A program made the position numbers and the translations under genes. The notes under the pieces were generated by a model. The model made no database searches. It was given only the letters and a program-made list of their open reading frames with translations, and was not told where the DNA came from. 64,000 nucleotides of DNA, taken from positions 10,941,122 through 11,005,121 of the forward strand of contig CM039180.1 of assembly GCA_008360975.2 (NCBI GenBank), read 5' to 3'. Below are positions 24,801-36,260 of the stretch, in pieces. The DNA is from Lichenostomus cassidix (taxonomy: Eukaryota > Chordata > Aves > Passeriformes > Meliphagidae). Each line of letters opens with the position of its first letter. The stretch's first letter is position 1.

Positions 24801-27800
24801 ATGTGACTCCAAGGACAGATGCAATGAAAACTTTTTCTTACAAAATAAATGCCTTCAGTGCATTAAATTGTTTGTATAGATGCATCCAATGTCCCCAACA
24901 ATATTTGCATGTGCTGATACAGACCTTCTCAATTATTCAGTTATGTTGGCCACCCCTTATAGGCAAGATTTTTGTGATAGCTCTCTCTCCCATGTTTTTG
25001 GCTAGACCATCTTTCCTTTTGTTCTGCATTGTGAAAAATCCTTCTGTTGATTGACAAAGATCCTGAAATTGTTTTTCTATAACTTCTGACTAAATTTACC
25101 ACCTGCAGTCAGAGAGGAGCCAGCAGGTTGTCCTTGGTGTCAGTCGAGAAGCTTTATGCAGCAGAATTTATGAGTTTCCAAAGTTTAAAAAAGAATTTAA
25201 CTATTGATTTAGTTCTCTTAGGAGGTCATGCATTATGTCTACTGTAAATGGAGTCTACATGCCTGCCTTTGTTCTTTTGCCTGAAGTCCAGGCTATGGGA
25301 ACCTCCAGTATCTTCAGTTTTATTTGGAACACTGCTGTATTTGCTTAGTGTTTTCTTGACCCGTTGATCTCCTCTATAAGACAAGAGTCACTTTCACATA
25401 AATTTAGAATTCCTTATGTAGTCACCTAGTAAGAACAAATTCTCATCTCCTTTTCATTTTTGCTCTCTGTAAGTGTAAAGGTTTTATAGTCCTTTTATTT
25501 CTTTCCATCTTGCAAATAGTCTTTGCATAAAGAAAACAAGAATAGTCTGGCAGAAGTGAATATCAGATGGTATGTCAGCAGAACCTGAACGTGCTAAAAT
25601 AAATTCTTCACCCTGACCCATTGAGCTGAATCTGATAGATACAGCTCAGCATAATTGTTCCAAGCAAAAACATAGGGAAGCAAAGTGAGCATTTAACAAA
25701 TATCTCCTCTGTGACTCACTGGGCAGCTTATGAAAGAAAACCATTTCTTGACTTTGGGAAGTACACTCTTTCCTTCATGGATCAGCATCCTCGTATTTTT
25801 GGCCCATGTGCAGTTGAGAAGGTCTCCAGTCAGTGGAAGCTTCTCTAAAGACAGAAGTTCTGTGCATCTATATCTTGCATAGAAGTTCATGGTCTGAAGC
25901 AAGCATGTCTGTTTTTTTGACTCAATATCTTCCTTCTGAATGTCAATTGAATTATACCATTCTGGAAGGTAGAGTAGCCAAAGTATAGCAAAGCCTGATT
26001 TCTGTATTAAGTGATGACTTTTTGACTATGACAGAAATTTTCTAAAAAAAGAAAAATAGAATGATATTGCAGCAACTTAACAAAAATGTGGATATTGAAT
26101 ATGGGGTACCCCCTTTTCTAATAGCATTAAATTGTTTGCTTCAGAGGAAATGGGAAAGAAAGCTATAAACTGCTGAACTTACGCAGATGTTTTGATTTAC
26201 TTTATCCTGGCCAAGACATGAAAAGCAAGTAAAGATTCAAAACTGTACAGCTTTCTGTAGTTGTTTACTTTTTCCTGATTATAATGTGATCTTTATGTTT
26301 TGGAAGAAAAATAGTTTATAACCATGCAGCAAAATTCTTTTGAGATGAAAATGGTGTAAAATCAGTTAATGCCCAACAGAAGGGAGACCCAGGGTAGAAT
26401 TACTAGGCTTCTCCCAGGGCAAATGAAAGTTTGACCTCATGTTTAAAAAAGAGTAATTTAGACCCAATTCAAATTGCATTGAACTGAGTTGAAAGTCACT
26501 GTACTTTTAACGGAAAAAGAGTTGGGGCCTTTATTAGTAACTTTAATATAGTTCTGTCTCAAGAGGTTGCATTCTACTGCATTTTATGTTTGAATATGAC
26601 TGCCTTGCTGCAAATGAGATGGTTATTGTGATTTCAGCAGAAGCAGACAATTTCTTGAACAGATTACTATTACGAGTAATGCCACAGAGGGAGAATAGTT
26701 TATTGCCTGCTTGAATATTTTTGTTGAAAAAGAGCTAGAAACACAAAGGTTTAAAGAGGAGTTGCATTCCTTAGTTTTAGTGCACAATGCTGTATTACAG
26801 ACTAAGGGGAAATAAGTTAAAAATCTATGTGGGTATGGAAAATATGTCACAAAATAGCTGATTCACTGGCTGTTGGAGCCGAGGTGCTACAGAAGGTCCC
26901 AAAAAAATACTTACAAAACCTTGACCAAGCATTGTCTGGAGGCAGTAGAACAAAACTTCTTCCATCCTAGTAGAAGAAATGTGGATTTGGCTCCTTGCTT
27001 TACTTGTGAATGAAGTGTCTAAATGCCACTGAGCAGTGCTGCTCCAAGGGAGTAGCTCCAAAGCTGGAGATGAGGCAGTGGTGGCAATGCTGGGCTGTGG
27101 CAGAGCTGTTTTATCCTGGTGGCCCATCCAAGCTCTGGGCAGGACATCCAACGGGACAGCAAAGATGTTGCCTACAAACCTTTGCAGAGGTTAGCTTCTT
27201 ATTTTACCCCTTCATCCACCCTATAAAAAAAGAAGGCCATATTAGACTCTGCCAAGCTTTCCTCCTGCCATGCTGGAATAAACTGGGAGTAGTTCCCAAC
27301 TCCAGATGTGTATTTCACACTCTACAGTATATCTGTTTGTAGGCTCTAGCTCTCACCTGAACGGCCTCTGTCTTTCAAATTTAGAGCTGGCTTTTTGGGA
27401 AGCAAATTATGTGTATCAGGATGATTCTGTACTGCCAGTTCTGAGTAATGCCTTTCTGAAGCTTACTTGGGTTTTGACTCCTGGATGATTGGTATATTTC
27501 TGGATTACTTATATTTTCTTTTAAAGGCAGAATTTTTCATTTCTGTAAATCAGTAAACACATTAAAAAGTTAGGTAAATCATACCCAGATGGTTTTCTGA
27601 CAATTTCATTGTCATATACATAGAAATGAAAGTACAGCATTGATTAGAAAATCAGAAAAGATTTATTTTTTAACAAAAGAAATCTAAGTTCTACTTAAAA
27701 TTTACTTTTTATGTCACTTCCCTCATACTTTAAAATACACAAGCATAACATTGCGGAGTACTAAAATAATAAAAATTAAAATTTGCATTTCTTTCCTGAT

Positions 27801-29685
27801 TTCAGTGCTGATGTGAGGTGGCTCTGAAATGAGATAGGAGAACACAAGTTCCTGAAGCTTATCTAAGTGTCATTTCTTAAACATTTCGGAAAACAGGGGA
27901 TTTCACAAAGACATTAGTTTTCAATATGCCACATAAATTTATTGGGAACCTATGTTAATATCACCATGTAGATTGAATTTTCTTCAAAGAAGTTGACCCA
28001 CCTTCCTTTACTCAATGCAAATTGCTGAAAGAAGGAAAGTCTCTAAGTAAGGCGGTGGAAGTGGGCTGGCTGTGTTTTAGTGCTAACAACTTTCCTTTCA
28101 CAGTCTTTCCAAAATGTTTTTTATTGTGACCATGCCCAGTTCTACTTCTACTCTTCTGCCTTGATAGAGGTCTTGTGCTGCTGAAGCTTAATCACCTCAG
28201 TTCAATTCTCGAGTGATGCCACATGAGGATCTTGTTTGACACCCCACAAAGAACTTGGATGTTGGGCATAGAAGGACAAGAGATGCAGATTGCAAAATTG
28301 CTAGGTTAGCATCAGTCCAAGCCAGTGGAGGATCTGCCAGAGCGTTGGTCACAGGAGGAGGCAGCTGCTGCTTTTTAGTGCTGAGCATTTAGTGGTGCAT
28401 CCATTGGCTGGGTGAAAGAGAGCATTGTTTGGCCCTGGCACCAATTGTTTGTGTCCCTAATTTTCATTGCAGTTTGCATGGGCTTAAATACTTGCAGATA
28501 TATATTTACTAATTATTCATGTGAGTGTTGTTTGACTCCAAATTTTACTTCAGAGATGTGTAATTTCTGATTTCATTTACTCATTCTAACAATGGGCATT
28601 AGCTAAAACTGCCCTTCATGCTCATGCAGAGCACGAGTTTCTTCACAGAGCAAGGGCAGTGAACCTCCTTATCATCAGCTATTCTAGTGCTTCATTTCCA
28701 ATCAGTTTATTATTTCAAGCCAAAATGTATATTGCTCTAGCTTCCAGATAATCACAAAGCAGAGTCTAGACTGAATTTCTGTTTCCCTTGCAGGGGTTTG
28801 TATCTAATGTTTTTAGAATGGAGAACTGATGTTTAGATGCAATGAGTTTTCTGCAGTATATAGTATAAAAAAGGGCTAAAATAGTTTAGCATTGATGTTT
28901 CCATTAAGTAAAAAATATTAAAACTCTCTGTAGGAACCAATATTAAATTAGTACAATTATATATCACTCTAATCACAGCAAACAGCATTATTTTTCGTTG
29001 AAATTCTGCTAACTGTTGTGGGCATGAAGTAATTAAAAAACAAAGTAGAAAATATACAGGAAAAAAAAAAGCAGATGCCCATTTTTGTTTTTCCTGAAAT
29101 GAGTGAGTGGTGGGGTAGTCAGTAAGAGCAGAAGACTTCAAAGAAAGAGACTTCCTAAGAGGGGGCTAAAAATTCTCTGGGTAAAAATCCTTCAAATATT
29201 TGGAGATCTGTTTTCTTTGCCCTGGTGGTGTGCAAAGAACATTATTTTTGGGGGGTGTAGAGAGGGGGATTTGGTTTGGTGTTGTTTTGGTTTGTTTTTG
29301 TTTTCATGGGTTTTTTTAAAATATAGTAATTGAATCAATATTCATTATAACAACCCTGCCACTTCTGTGACAGAAAAAGGCCGCAGGAGACTAGTGGAAG
29401 ATAATCAGACTTCTCTTTCCTCATGTTATTAGATTCTTCTGTCCAGGTTGGCAATTTTTTTGCTTATGTGTGCCAAATGTTCAGGATTATTTTTTTGGCC
29501 ACACATCAACACTGCATGGCTTTGTCACACTTTGGTTAGTCACCTTTAATGCCCCTCCTTTGATTGTCTTTTCTGACACCATTTTATTTCTTGCCCAATG
29601 GTTGCTAATTCCTCTCAATTAAAAATAACCATTTTCCAAAGCTGAAATATTTCATTTGTTGCTCTGTTTTATGCAGAATTTTCAC

Positions 29686-29707
29686 TTTTTTTTTTTTTTT
29701 TTTTTTT
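29686..29707. repeat. T homopolymer, 22 bases
   Basis: An uninterrupted run of T. Read from the minus strand it could be the poly(A) tail of a retroposed copy, but I see no recognisable transcript body on its right side. Confidence 0.95.
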
Positions 29708-29977
29708 AATTTGGGACTGGATTTCAAGGCTACATATGACAGGTTTTTATTTGTTTCCTATTGTTTAATTTACACTACCCTGAAGTCAAAAAATAGGCAT
29801 AAAAACAATAAATTACCCAGCATATTTAAAGTCGAGAATACCTGCATAGTAAAGGTGTACATCTCATGCGATGTAAGAGTATCCAAAACTTGTATGAACT
29901 AAGAAATTAGAATTTTTGCTTGGAAAGAAATTCATTTAAATTTTTGTCCTGTCAGAAAGATGATCAGAGCTGTTCTT

Positions 29978-30021
29978 AAAAAAAAAAAACAAAAAAAAAA
30001 ACCCAAACAAACCAAAAAACA
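29978..30021. repeat. A-rich tract with C interruptions
   Basis: Twelve A, one C and eleven A are followed by an A/C-rich stretch (acccaaacaaacc). It faces the T run at 29686-29707 about 270 bases away, so the two could pair as an imperfect inverted repeat. Confidence 0.9.
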
Positions 30022-30194
30022 GTGATTTAAATAGTTTTATACTTAGCAAAATTATTTGCATCCCTGGTTTCTTAAAAATAGTTATTGGTCTTTTACAGCC
30101 CATTTTAAATTTGGATTGTTGTTTTCATTTATTAAACAAAAAATAAAGCATTTTTGAAATGAAAAGGTAAGTTCTTGAACAGGCACTCTGTAGT

Positions 30195-30235
30195 GAAGAT
30201 TAAAGTTAGATTAAAGATTAAAGAAGATTAAAGTT
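30195..30235. repeat. Local tandem repeat of 'gattaaag' units
   Basis: Four diverged copies of (A)GATTAAAG occur within about 40 bases, with irregular spacing. It fits replication slippage. Confidence 0.8.
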
Positions 30236-33160
30236 CTAGTGTGTGCTGCAGAATCTAGTACAGCTCATGGCTGTAAAGCTACCTATATTAAATTTTTTAG
30301 ACATTCCTGTAACCCCCTTCTCATTATTACATTAGTACTCAAGTGTGGATTTTTTTCCACATTCAGCACCCCTTTGCCTTTAGGTTCATATATACCACAG
30401 TGATCAATAGGTTTTTCAGAAATCCCATTGAACCTGGAGAATACACACCCTTCAGTCTTTGCAGAATTAGGGCAAATAATAATAGAAAGTTTACAAATGT
30501 CAGCTTTGCAGTTCATACTACCCAAAGTCATTTATTCAGGTGCCGATGGTGGGCAGAAATAAACACTGATTAGGCTAGTAGGAAACTGCAGAGAAAAATC
30601 TGAGGGATTTGAATATACCTATGTTAGGGTAATTGTACCTTGTGTCTATCCTTTCATCAGGAGAAAAATTGTGACTTTTGCTTAGTGGTGTGCTTGAACA
30701 CCTTGTGGAATGTTATTTTCTTTTTTTTTTTTCCTTGACACAATGCAATGGAGAATTTTATGATTCTGTGATTCAGTGTTTATTATTTCATTTCTTAGGA
30801 TTCAAAATACACACAAATTTATGCTATGTGCTACTGAGGAAATGCTTTCTTGCATTCACTTTCAGAGATATTAAATTGAGGAAAAGGACTTGATTTGATG
30901 CATAGCTCAGTCAGTTGACTCTTTCTTAATAATTTTGAGCTATGAATCTTAAATAGATACAGAGGCATCTTTCCATCACTGGGCCAGATGGGAATATCTT
31001 TCTCACATAACAGAACCCAATTTGACTTGAGCCTATCTCTCTCTTCTTTATTTTAATGCATTCCATTTCATGTCTCCAAATGTTTTCATTTTTACCCAAC
31101 TCTGTGGGTCAGTTCCAAAATTCACATGCTATAACCATTCCTCTCCCCACCTCTACCAGAATGAGCAATCATCTTTTATTCCTTATTCTCCCAAGTGGGC
31201 TACTTCTGCCAGACTTGTGTTTGTTTTGTTCGCCTGCCAAACTCCACAAAATGTCTTGTTTTAAACGTGATGGGCCAGTCTCCACATGGATTCAGATGGT
31301 TCTGCTGATTTTTTGAGGGTTCATTTGGTGGTCTTTTTTATTCCCTGTCCTTTGTTTTGGGCCTGTTTATTTAATTTTTATGTGCAGATTTTTTAGTCTG
31401 TAAGACATTGCAGCTAAAATTATCTTCAGCTGAAGAGTGAATTTTGTTCTGTTCTTCCGGCATGATACATATTAAAATACACTTTAAAGCAATTGGAAAT
31501 TCAGAGACCTGCATGGCAAGATCTTTCACTCATTTATGAAAGAACTAACACCTGTGCAGGAATCTGTGGTTTAAGCACAGTATTTACAGCTAGTACACTT
31601 TAACAGCTCTTCACTTTGTTTACTTGACCTGTTAAGGGAAAAACTTATGCTCACTCATATTCTTCTACAATCAGTGTAATCCTGAAAACTGCCAAGAAAG
31701 TTTGATTTCTGGAGTTCACTACTGACATTTTCATGAAACTCCTCTGGGATGTGAATTTTTATTTCACTACTGTGGGTAATGCCTATGTAAATCTGTCTGG
31801 GAAAATAAATCGAATTACATGCAAGGCTGAAATTATTATTTTATTTTTTCCCCTGAACTATTTATCAATTCCATTCCACTCCAGAAAATGATAATGATGT
31901 GGCTGTCCAGGCTGTCATCTGAATATTACAATGTGAGTGGGATATTTTTCACACTGTTGAGAGCTCTGCCAAAAGAAATAGCTACGTTTGAAATATTTTT
32001 GGTTTGTTTTTTTAACTTTATTTTGAATGTGAATTCAAACCGTTAAGTTCCATGGTGCTGTAACATAACTGCCTGTATTTGAGAAATAGATTGATATATT
32101 CCCAGGGAGGCCACACAAGTTCCTGGGGGATCCATATGTTACGAATTACAAATTTAGGGTGGTGGGGAAAATGGTGTAGCCCTTTTTCTAAGATGCTGCT
32201 GTCACTTGCGCTGTTTTAGGGAATGGCTCTGAGTGAGTTCTGAAGAATAACAGGGAATCCTAAGAATGTGTGCTGATGTCAGTAGTGGTTTTCCTCATGA
32301 AAACTCTTGCTCTGTGCCTGGTGAGGCAAGCCAGATAGGTGAGAAGGAAATCAGTGCAGGGAATGTGGTAAAGTCTGTGTCTCCCTCGGGTAGAGGTGTC
32401 TGTGAAGGGCTGTGAGAGGTGTCATGTCCAGTGTTGAGCCCAATTAAAACCTAATAGACTATATTTTTCCATAATTAAGGTATTCCAATGAGTCCTTTCT
32501 TTGACTTCTCCCTTTCATCTTTGATTTTCTCTGCTTCCTCAGTGGTAAATTCAAGGAGAAAACCATTGCTGTTAATCCCAGGCAATAAACACATAGAGGC
32601 AAGCAGAAAAATGAGTAATTTCTACCAGTTTTCCTATTCCTGTGAAATCTTACATCACAAAGTAGTTGTCAAAAAAGGCAAGGGAGAAAACAAGACCTAT
32701 AAAATAATTTTCTTATCCAGTTTTCCAGCCTCATAAAAGTGAAATGAAAGGAGTGATTTGGCATTTGTGAATTGCCCATTGATTTTGTGAATCTTTTGAT
32801 CCCAAAGTAACTGATGCTTCTGTTTATCTTGAAACTTACGCAGTCATTCCCAGACATGACATGAGACCAGATCATTGTGCTATTATTGTACTCTCACTTC
32901 AGAAAATGTATAAAACTTCTATAAAACAGCAGGTAGTGGAACACCCAACCTGCTTTTCTCTAGGGACTAATGTTAGTGTGTTAATTTAATGTTATCAGTG
33001 TTAGAAATTGCTGTTTAACCTGAATCATTCAGTTTCAAAAAGCTCATTATGGTCATTGAGTCCCCACTGTAGATTTGAAGTTGCTGATTTGAAGTTTACA
33101 TATGGTCTGCTTCAAGGAATAGATGAAGAGCTCCTAGTGCTTTGCTGGAGACTAGTGCTT

Positions 33161-33222
33161 TGGTTGGTTGGTTGGGTTTTCTGGTTTGGGTTGGTTGGGT
33201 TGGTTTTTTGTGGGGTTTTTTT
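33161..33222. repeat. (GGTT)n-like G/T-rich tract
   Basis: Repeated GGTT and GGGTT units with interruptions run into a T stretch. The strand is strongly asymmetric (G and T only over long parts). Confidence 0.85.
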
Positions 33223-33400
33223 CCTTATAAAAGAAGGAAAGCATAATGAGACAAAAGGGATGTGCCGCAAATATAAATCTTGAAAGGGTCAGTGAGATTT
33301 TCAGTTTATTCTCAGCAAACGTGAGGTAGCTAGAATTAGAAAATATTGGCCACGTATTTAAATTCTTGATAGACCTTTTCGGCTCTTCACTTTTTTCAAA

Positions 33401-33552
33401 GAATCATAGAATATGCTGAGTTGGAAGGGACTCATCATGGTCATGGAGTCCAGCTCCTGGTCCTGCACAGGTCACCCTAAGAATCACACCATGTGTCTGA
33501 GAGCATTTTTGTACTCTTACAGGTTTGGTGCTGTGACCACTTCCCTGAAGAA
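33401..33552 (-). mobile_element. CR1 LINE fragment, 3' end, reverse orientation
   Basis: The plus strand begins with the complement of the CR1 tail ('agaatcatagaatatgctgag') followed by 'ttggaagggactcatcatgg', 'gagtccagctcctggtcctgcacag', 'aagaatcacaccatgtgtctgagagcat' and 'ggtgctgtgaccacttccctg'. This is the typical avian CR1 3' end read backwards, so the element lies on the minus strand and its insertion tail is at 33401. It is one of the less diverged copies in the window. Confidence 0.92.
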
Positions 33553-35829
33553 TTTGGGTGTTTTGCTTGTTTGTTTTTAAAAAGCATGTATTAATCATTG
33601 CCTCTGAGATGTCCTTTCCAGAGAGTTAAATTTTGGACACTGACAGTCAGTTTAGTTTATCTCTATTAGCAGTGTATAGTGTGGCTGCTTTGTGGAAACT
33701 TTACTCTATGGTGATATTTGCACCAGGGAAAAAGCCAAAAAGCTACAAATCTCCAGATTTCTGACCCAAGAAGTTTAGAGTCCAGCATTTTAAGGCCATT
33801 TAAAGACTGCAATAGAGAAAATGGTGATGCATCTTGTTGCCACTAGTAAATCATTGAAGTTGAGGACAGGAAAATATGAAACAGAAAACAAAGGAATGCA
33901 AGAGAGAAAGGGGATCCTACCTCTGTATACAATAACTTGACTAGGAGACACTGTAAGATCAGTGAGAGGATGACAAGTCATGAAGTTTGAAGGTGCAAAA
34001 TATGTCTTCACTGCAGTTTTCTTCAGGATACAGGTAATGCGAGACTTGGAGGTATTTTACCATCCTGTTACTGAAGAGTGGATTAAAATAGAAGTGCATC
34101 AGATAGATTGATCCTTTAGGGCTGTTTGGAGCTTTGTGTCTGCTGATTGCCTGTGGCAGTGTTTGCCTGCTTGCAGTGAGTTGTTTGTAGAGACTTTAAA
34201 CCAGGTGTAACATTAGACCAAGAGATCAAATAGCATCTTTGCCTTCCTAAGGTGCACTGGAATGTGATGAAACTCTGTTTGGAGCACTCTTATAATAGCA
34301 AATGATGATAAATTAAAGACAACCTTTGAACAGGACTAGGATTTCAGTGACCTGCCGCAGGAACAGAAATAACTCATCTGCAGTTTCATTTGGCTGTGTG
34401 ATGCACAATGGAGAAGTTACAAATGGTGTTATTTACCACAAGGCTATTTTTAAGTGCATGTACCAAGCCTGCAATGCAAAATTTATAGCTGGATAGTCCT
34501 ACTTAGTGACTGAAGCTTGCATGCGCCCCATAGGAGGCTGTAACATATTGTGGATTTTTAATCTAGAAGAAAAATTATTTTAAGAATGAGGAAAGGAAAA
34601 GTGTGCCTCACATGCCCTCTCTTGCTATTTTTACTCTTATTAAGATGGACTCTGCCAGCATGAAAATATTAAGATTTGTCCACAGAATAAACTTTGACCC
34701 AACCAGCAAATAAATCATTACTTGAGGAGAAGCTATTTGTGAGTGTGTGTATGTGTGTATGATTTTCAAGAAATGCCAACATGCTTGCACACAAAGATGT
34801 GACGTGATATTCCTGCAGACAGCTTTCAGGACTCAGACAGAACAAGCAGAAGTCACTGAATTGCAGACTTTTGCAGACATGCAGAGCATGGGGTCTGGAT
34901 GCCAGGTCTCCCTTCCTCACAGCAGAGGATACTCCAGAACCTGGGCCATGGCTCTCAAGGCACATTGTCCTGCTGAAGTGTCTGGAACAGGGCATTTTCT
35001 AGGGCTTGTGACGTCATATAGATAAAGCCTTATTTTGGCACATGTTTTCACACACATGCAATATATCCTGCATGGATGTAATTCTAGTGTAATTAGTTTA
35101 AAGATGTTTCATTTGACAGAAGACATGCAGGGAACAGTGAGACATTAAATGCATACCAGGAGTGAAAAGAAAATAAACCCCAAACCTAGCTATATGGTAA
35201 TGAATACTTTCTGGAATGGTCCTGATTAGCCGAAGTTAATGGATTTGTTTTTAAACTCTGCATTTCTCAAAAATGCAACTTTTTTGTGTAATATCTGTCT
35301 GCCTTTTACCTTTTTCTGAAAGGAAAAGCAAGTTTTTTTTTAACTTTCTTACTAACTAATAAATACATCATGGTAGAGGACATTGGAATTACTGGAACTT
35401 CTATCCGTTGGTGGTGGCTGTAAGCTGACTACCCCAATAAAAACATGAAAATGTCAGATTTGTAAGAACGTGTCATTTCAGTGCATTCTTACCTGCAAAG
35501 GCTGGATTTATTACTCGGCCTAGTTCTGTACCTTGTGTAACTCGGTTGGAATAGTTGTCACTGAAGCTTTAATAGACTCACACATCAGACAAGCAGAAAG
35601 AAGAGGAGAGTGGCAAAAGCTTTTAAATACTTCATCAAAATTTTATTTATTTGCTTTTAATAAAATCTAGTTAGGGAAATATATTTATAGGACTTCTAGT
35701 ATATTTATGAATTCTGAAATATAAGGGGAAAAGTCCCCCACGCTTGCATAGCTCTAAACCAAAACATTGCTCTTCAGACACTTTTTTCATTCCTCTGTTT
35801 TGGGTAACATCTTACTGAATGAATAACAA
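33553..35829. other. Non-coding AT-rich stretch, no gene seen
   Basis: No credible gene. A short GT tract lies at 34739-34760. A 108-codon minus-strand frame at 34669-34995 and overlapping plus-strand frames look random. Confidence 0.55.
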
Positions 35830-36260
35830 ACTGTGCTAACTCCCACAGTCTGTCACTCTGTACCGCAGCCTCTTCTGTGCCATGCTGGATCGAGGCTGTA
35901 CTTTTGGCTTTTCCAAGCTGCACTTTGCACTTCTGAGTGGAGCTGCTGATCCTTGCCTGGCACTTGCATTGGCTGGTGGAGCAGCTTGCCGCGACCCGCG
36001 CTGTCGGAACGCATCGGCCGCGCGTTTCACAACACCCACAGCACTGTTCTCTCAGGTCTGCCTGGGTTGCTCTGCTCTGCCCTTGTCTCATCCTCCCTCT
36101 TGGCTGCCAGGAGCGCAGGAGGACAGTGTGCTGGCAGAGGTCTCCATCTGACATTTCCAGGTGCTCCGTCAGACAAAGAGAGCCGCGCTTCCCTCTGCTT
36201 CCCACGCCTGCCTCTTGCTGCCTGCCAGCTCAGGCCAGGCTGGTGGAGAGGCACTCAGCT
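35830..36260. promoter_or_regulatory. Small GC-rich patch with dense CpG core, possible CpG island
   Basis: The local composition switches from AT-rich to GC-rich for about 430 bases. At 35989-36025 ten CpG dinucleotides fall within 37 bases, in a window where CpG is otherwise rare. Several overlapping frames on both strands (up to 154 codons) are open here, as expected for GC-rich DNA with few stops; none resembles a protein I know. It might be a small promoter or enhancer that has stayed unmethylated in the germline, a recent insertion, or the remains of a GC-rich repeat. No TATA box or clear transcription start could be defended. Confidence 0.35.

Larger units (their letters stand above)
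21889..33400. other. Long non-coding AT-rich block, no gene seen
   Basis: About 11.5 kb without a convincing gene or nameable transposon. Stops are dense, and the longest frames (up to about 113 codons, for example 23042-23383 minus and 26825-27342 on both strands) are not recognisable. It contains a motif-rich segment at 22375-22550, A runs near 22790-22801 and 24473-24483, a facing T-run/A-run pair at 29686-30021, a short ATTAAAG-type repeat at 30195-30235 and the GGTT tract at 33161-33222. Confidence 0.55.

Noticed and set aside
30755..30775. Possible isolated CR1 octamer tail (gattctgtgattc)
   Set aside because: Too short, and no CR1 body lies upstream.
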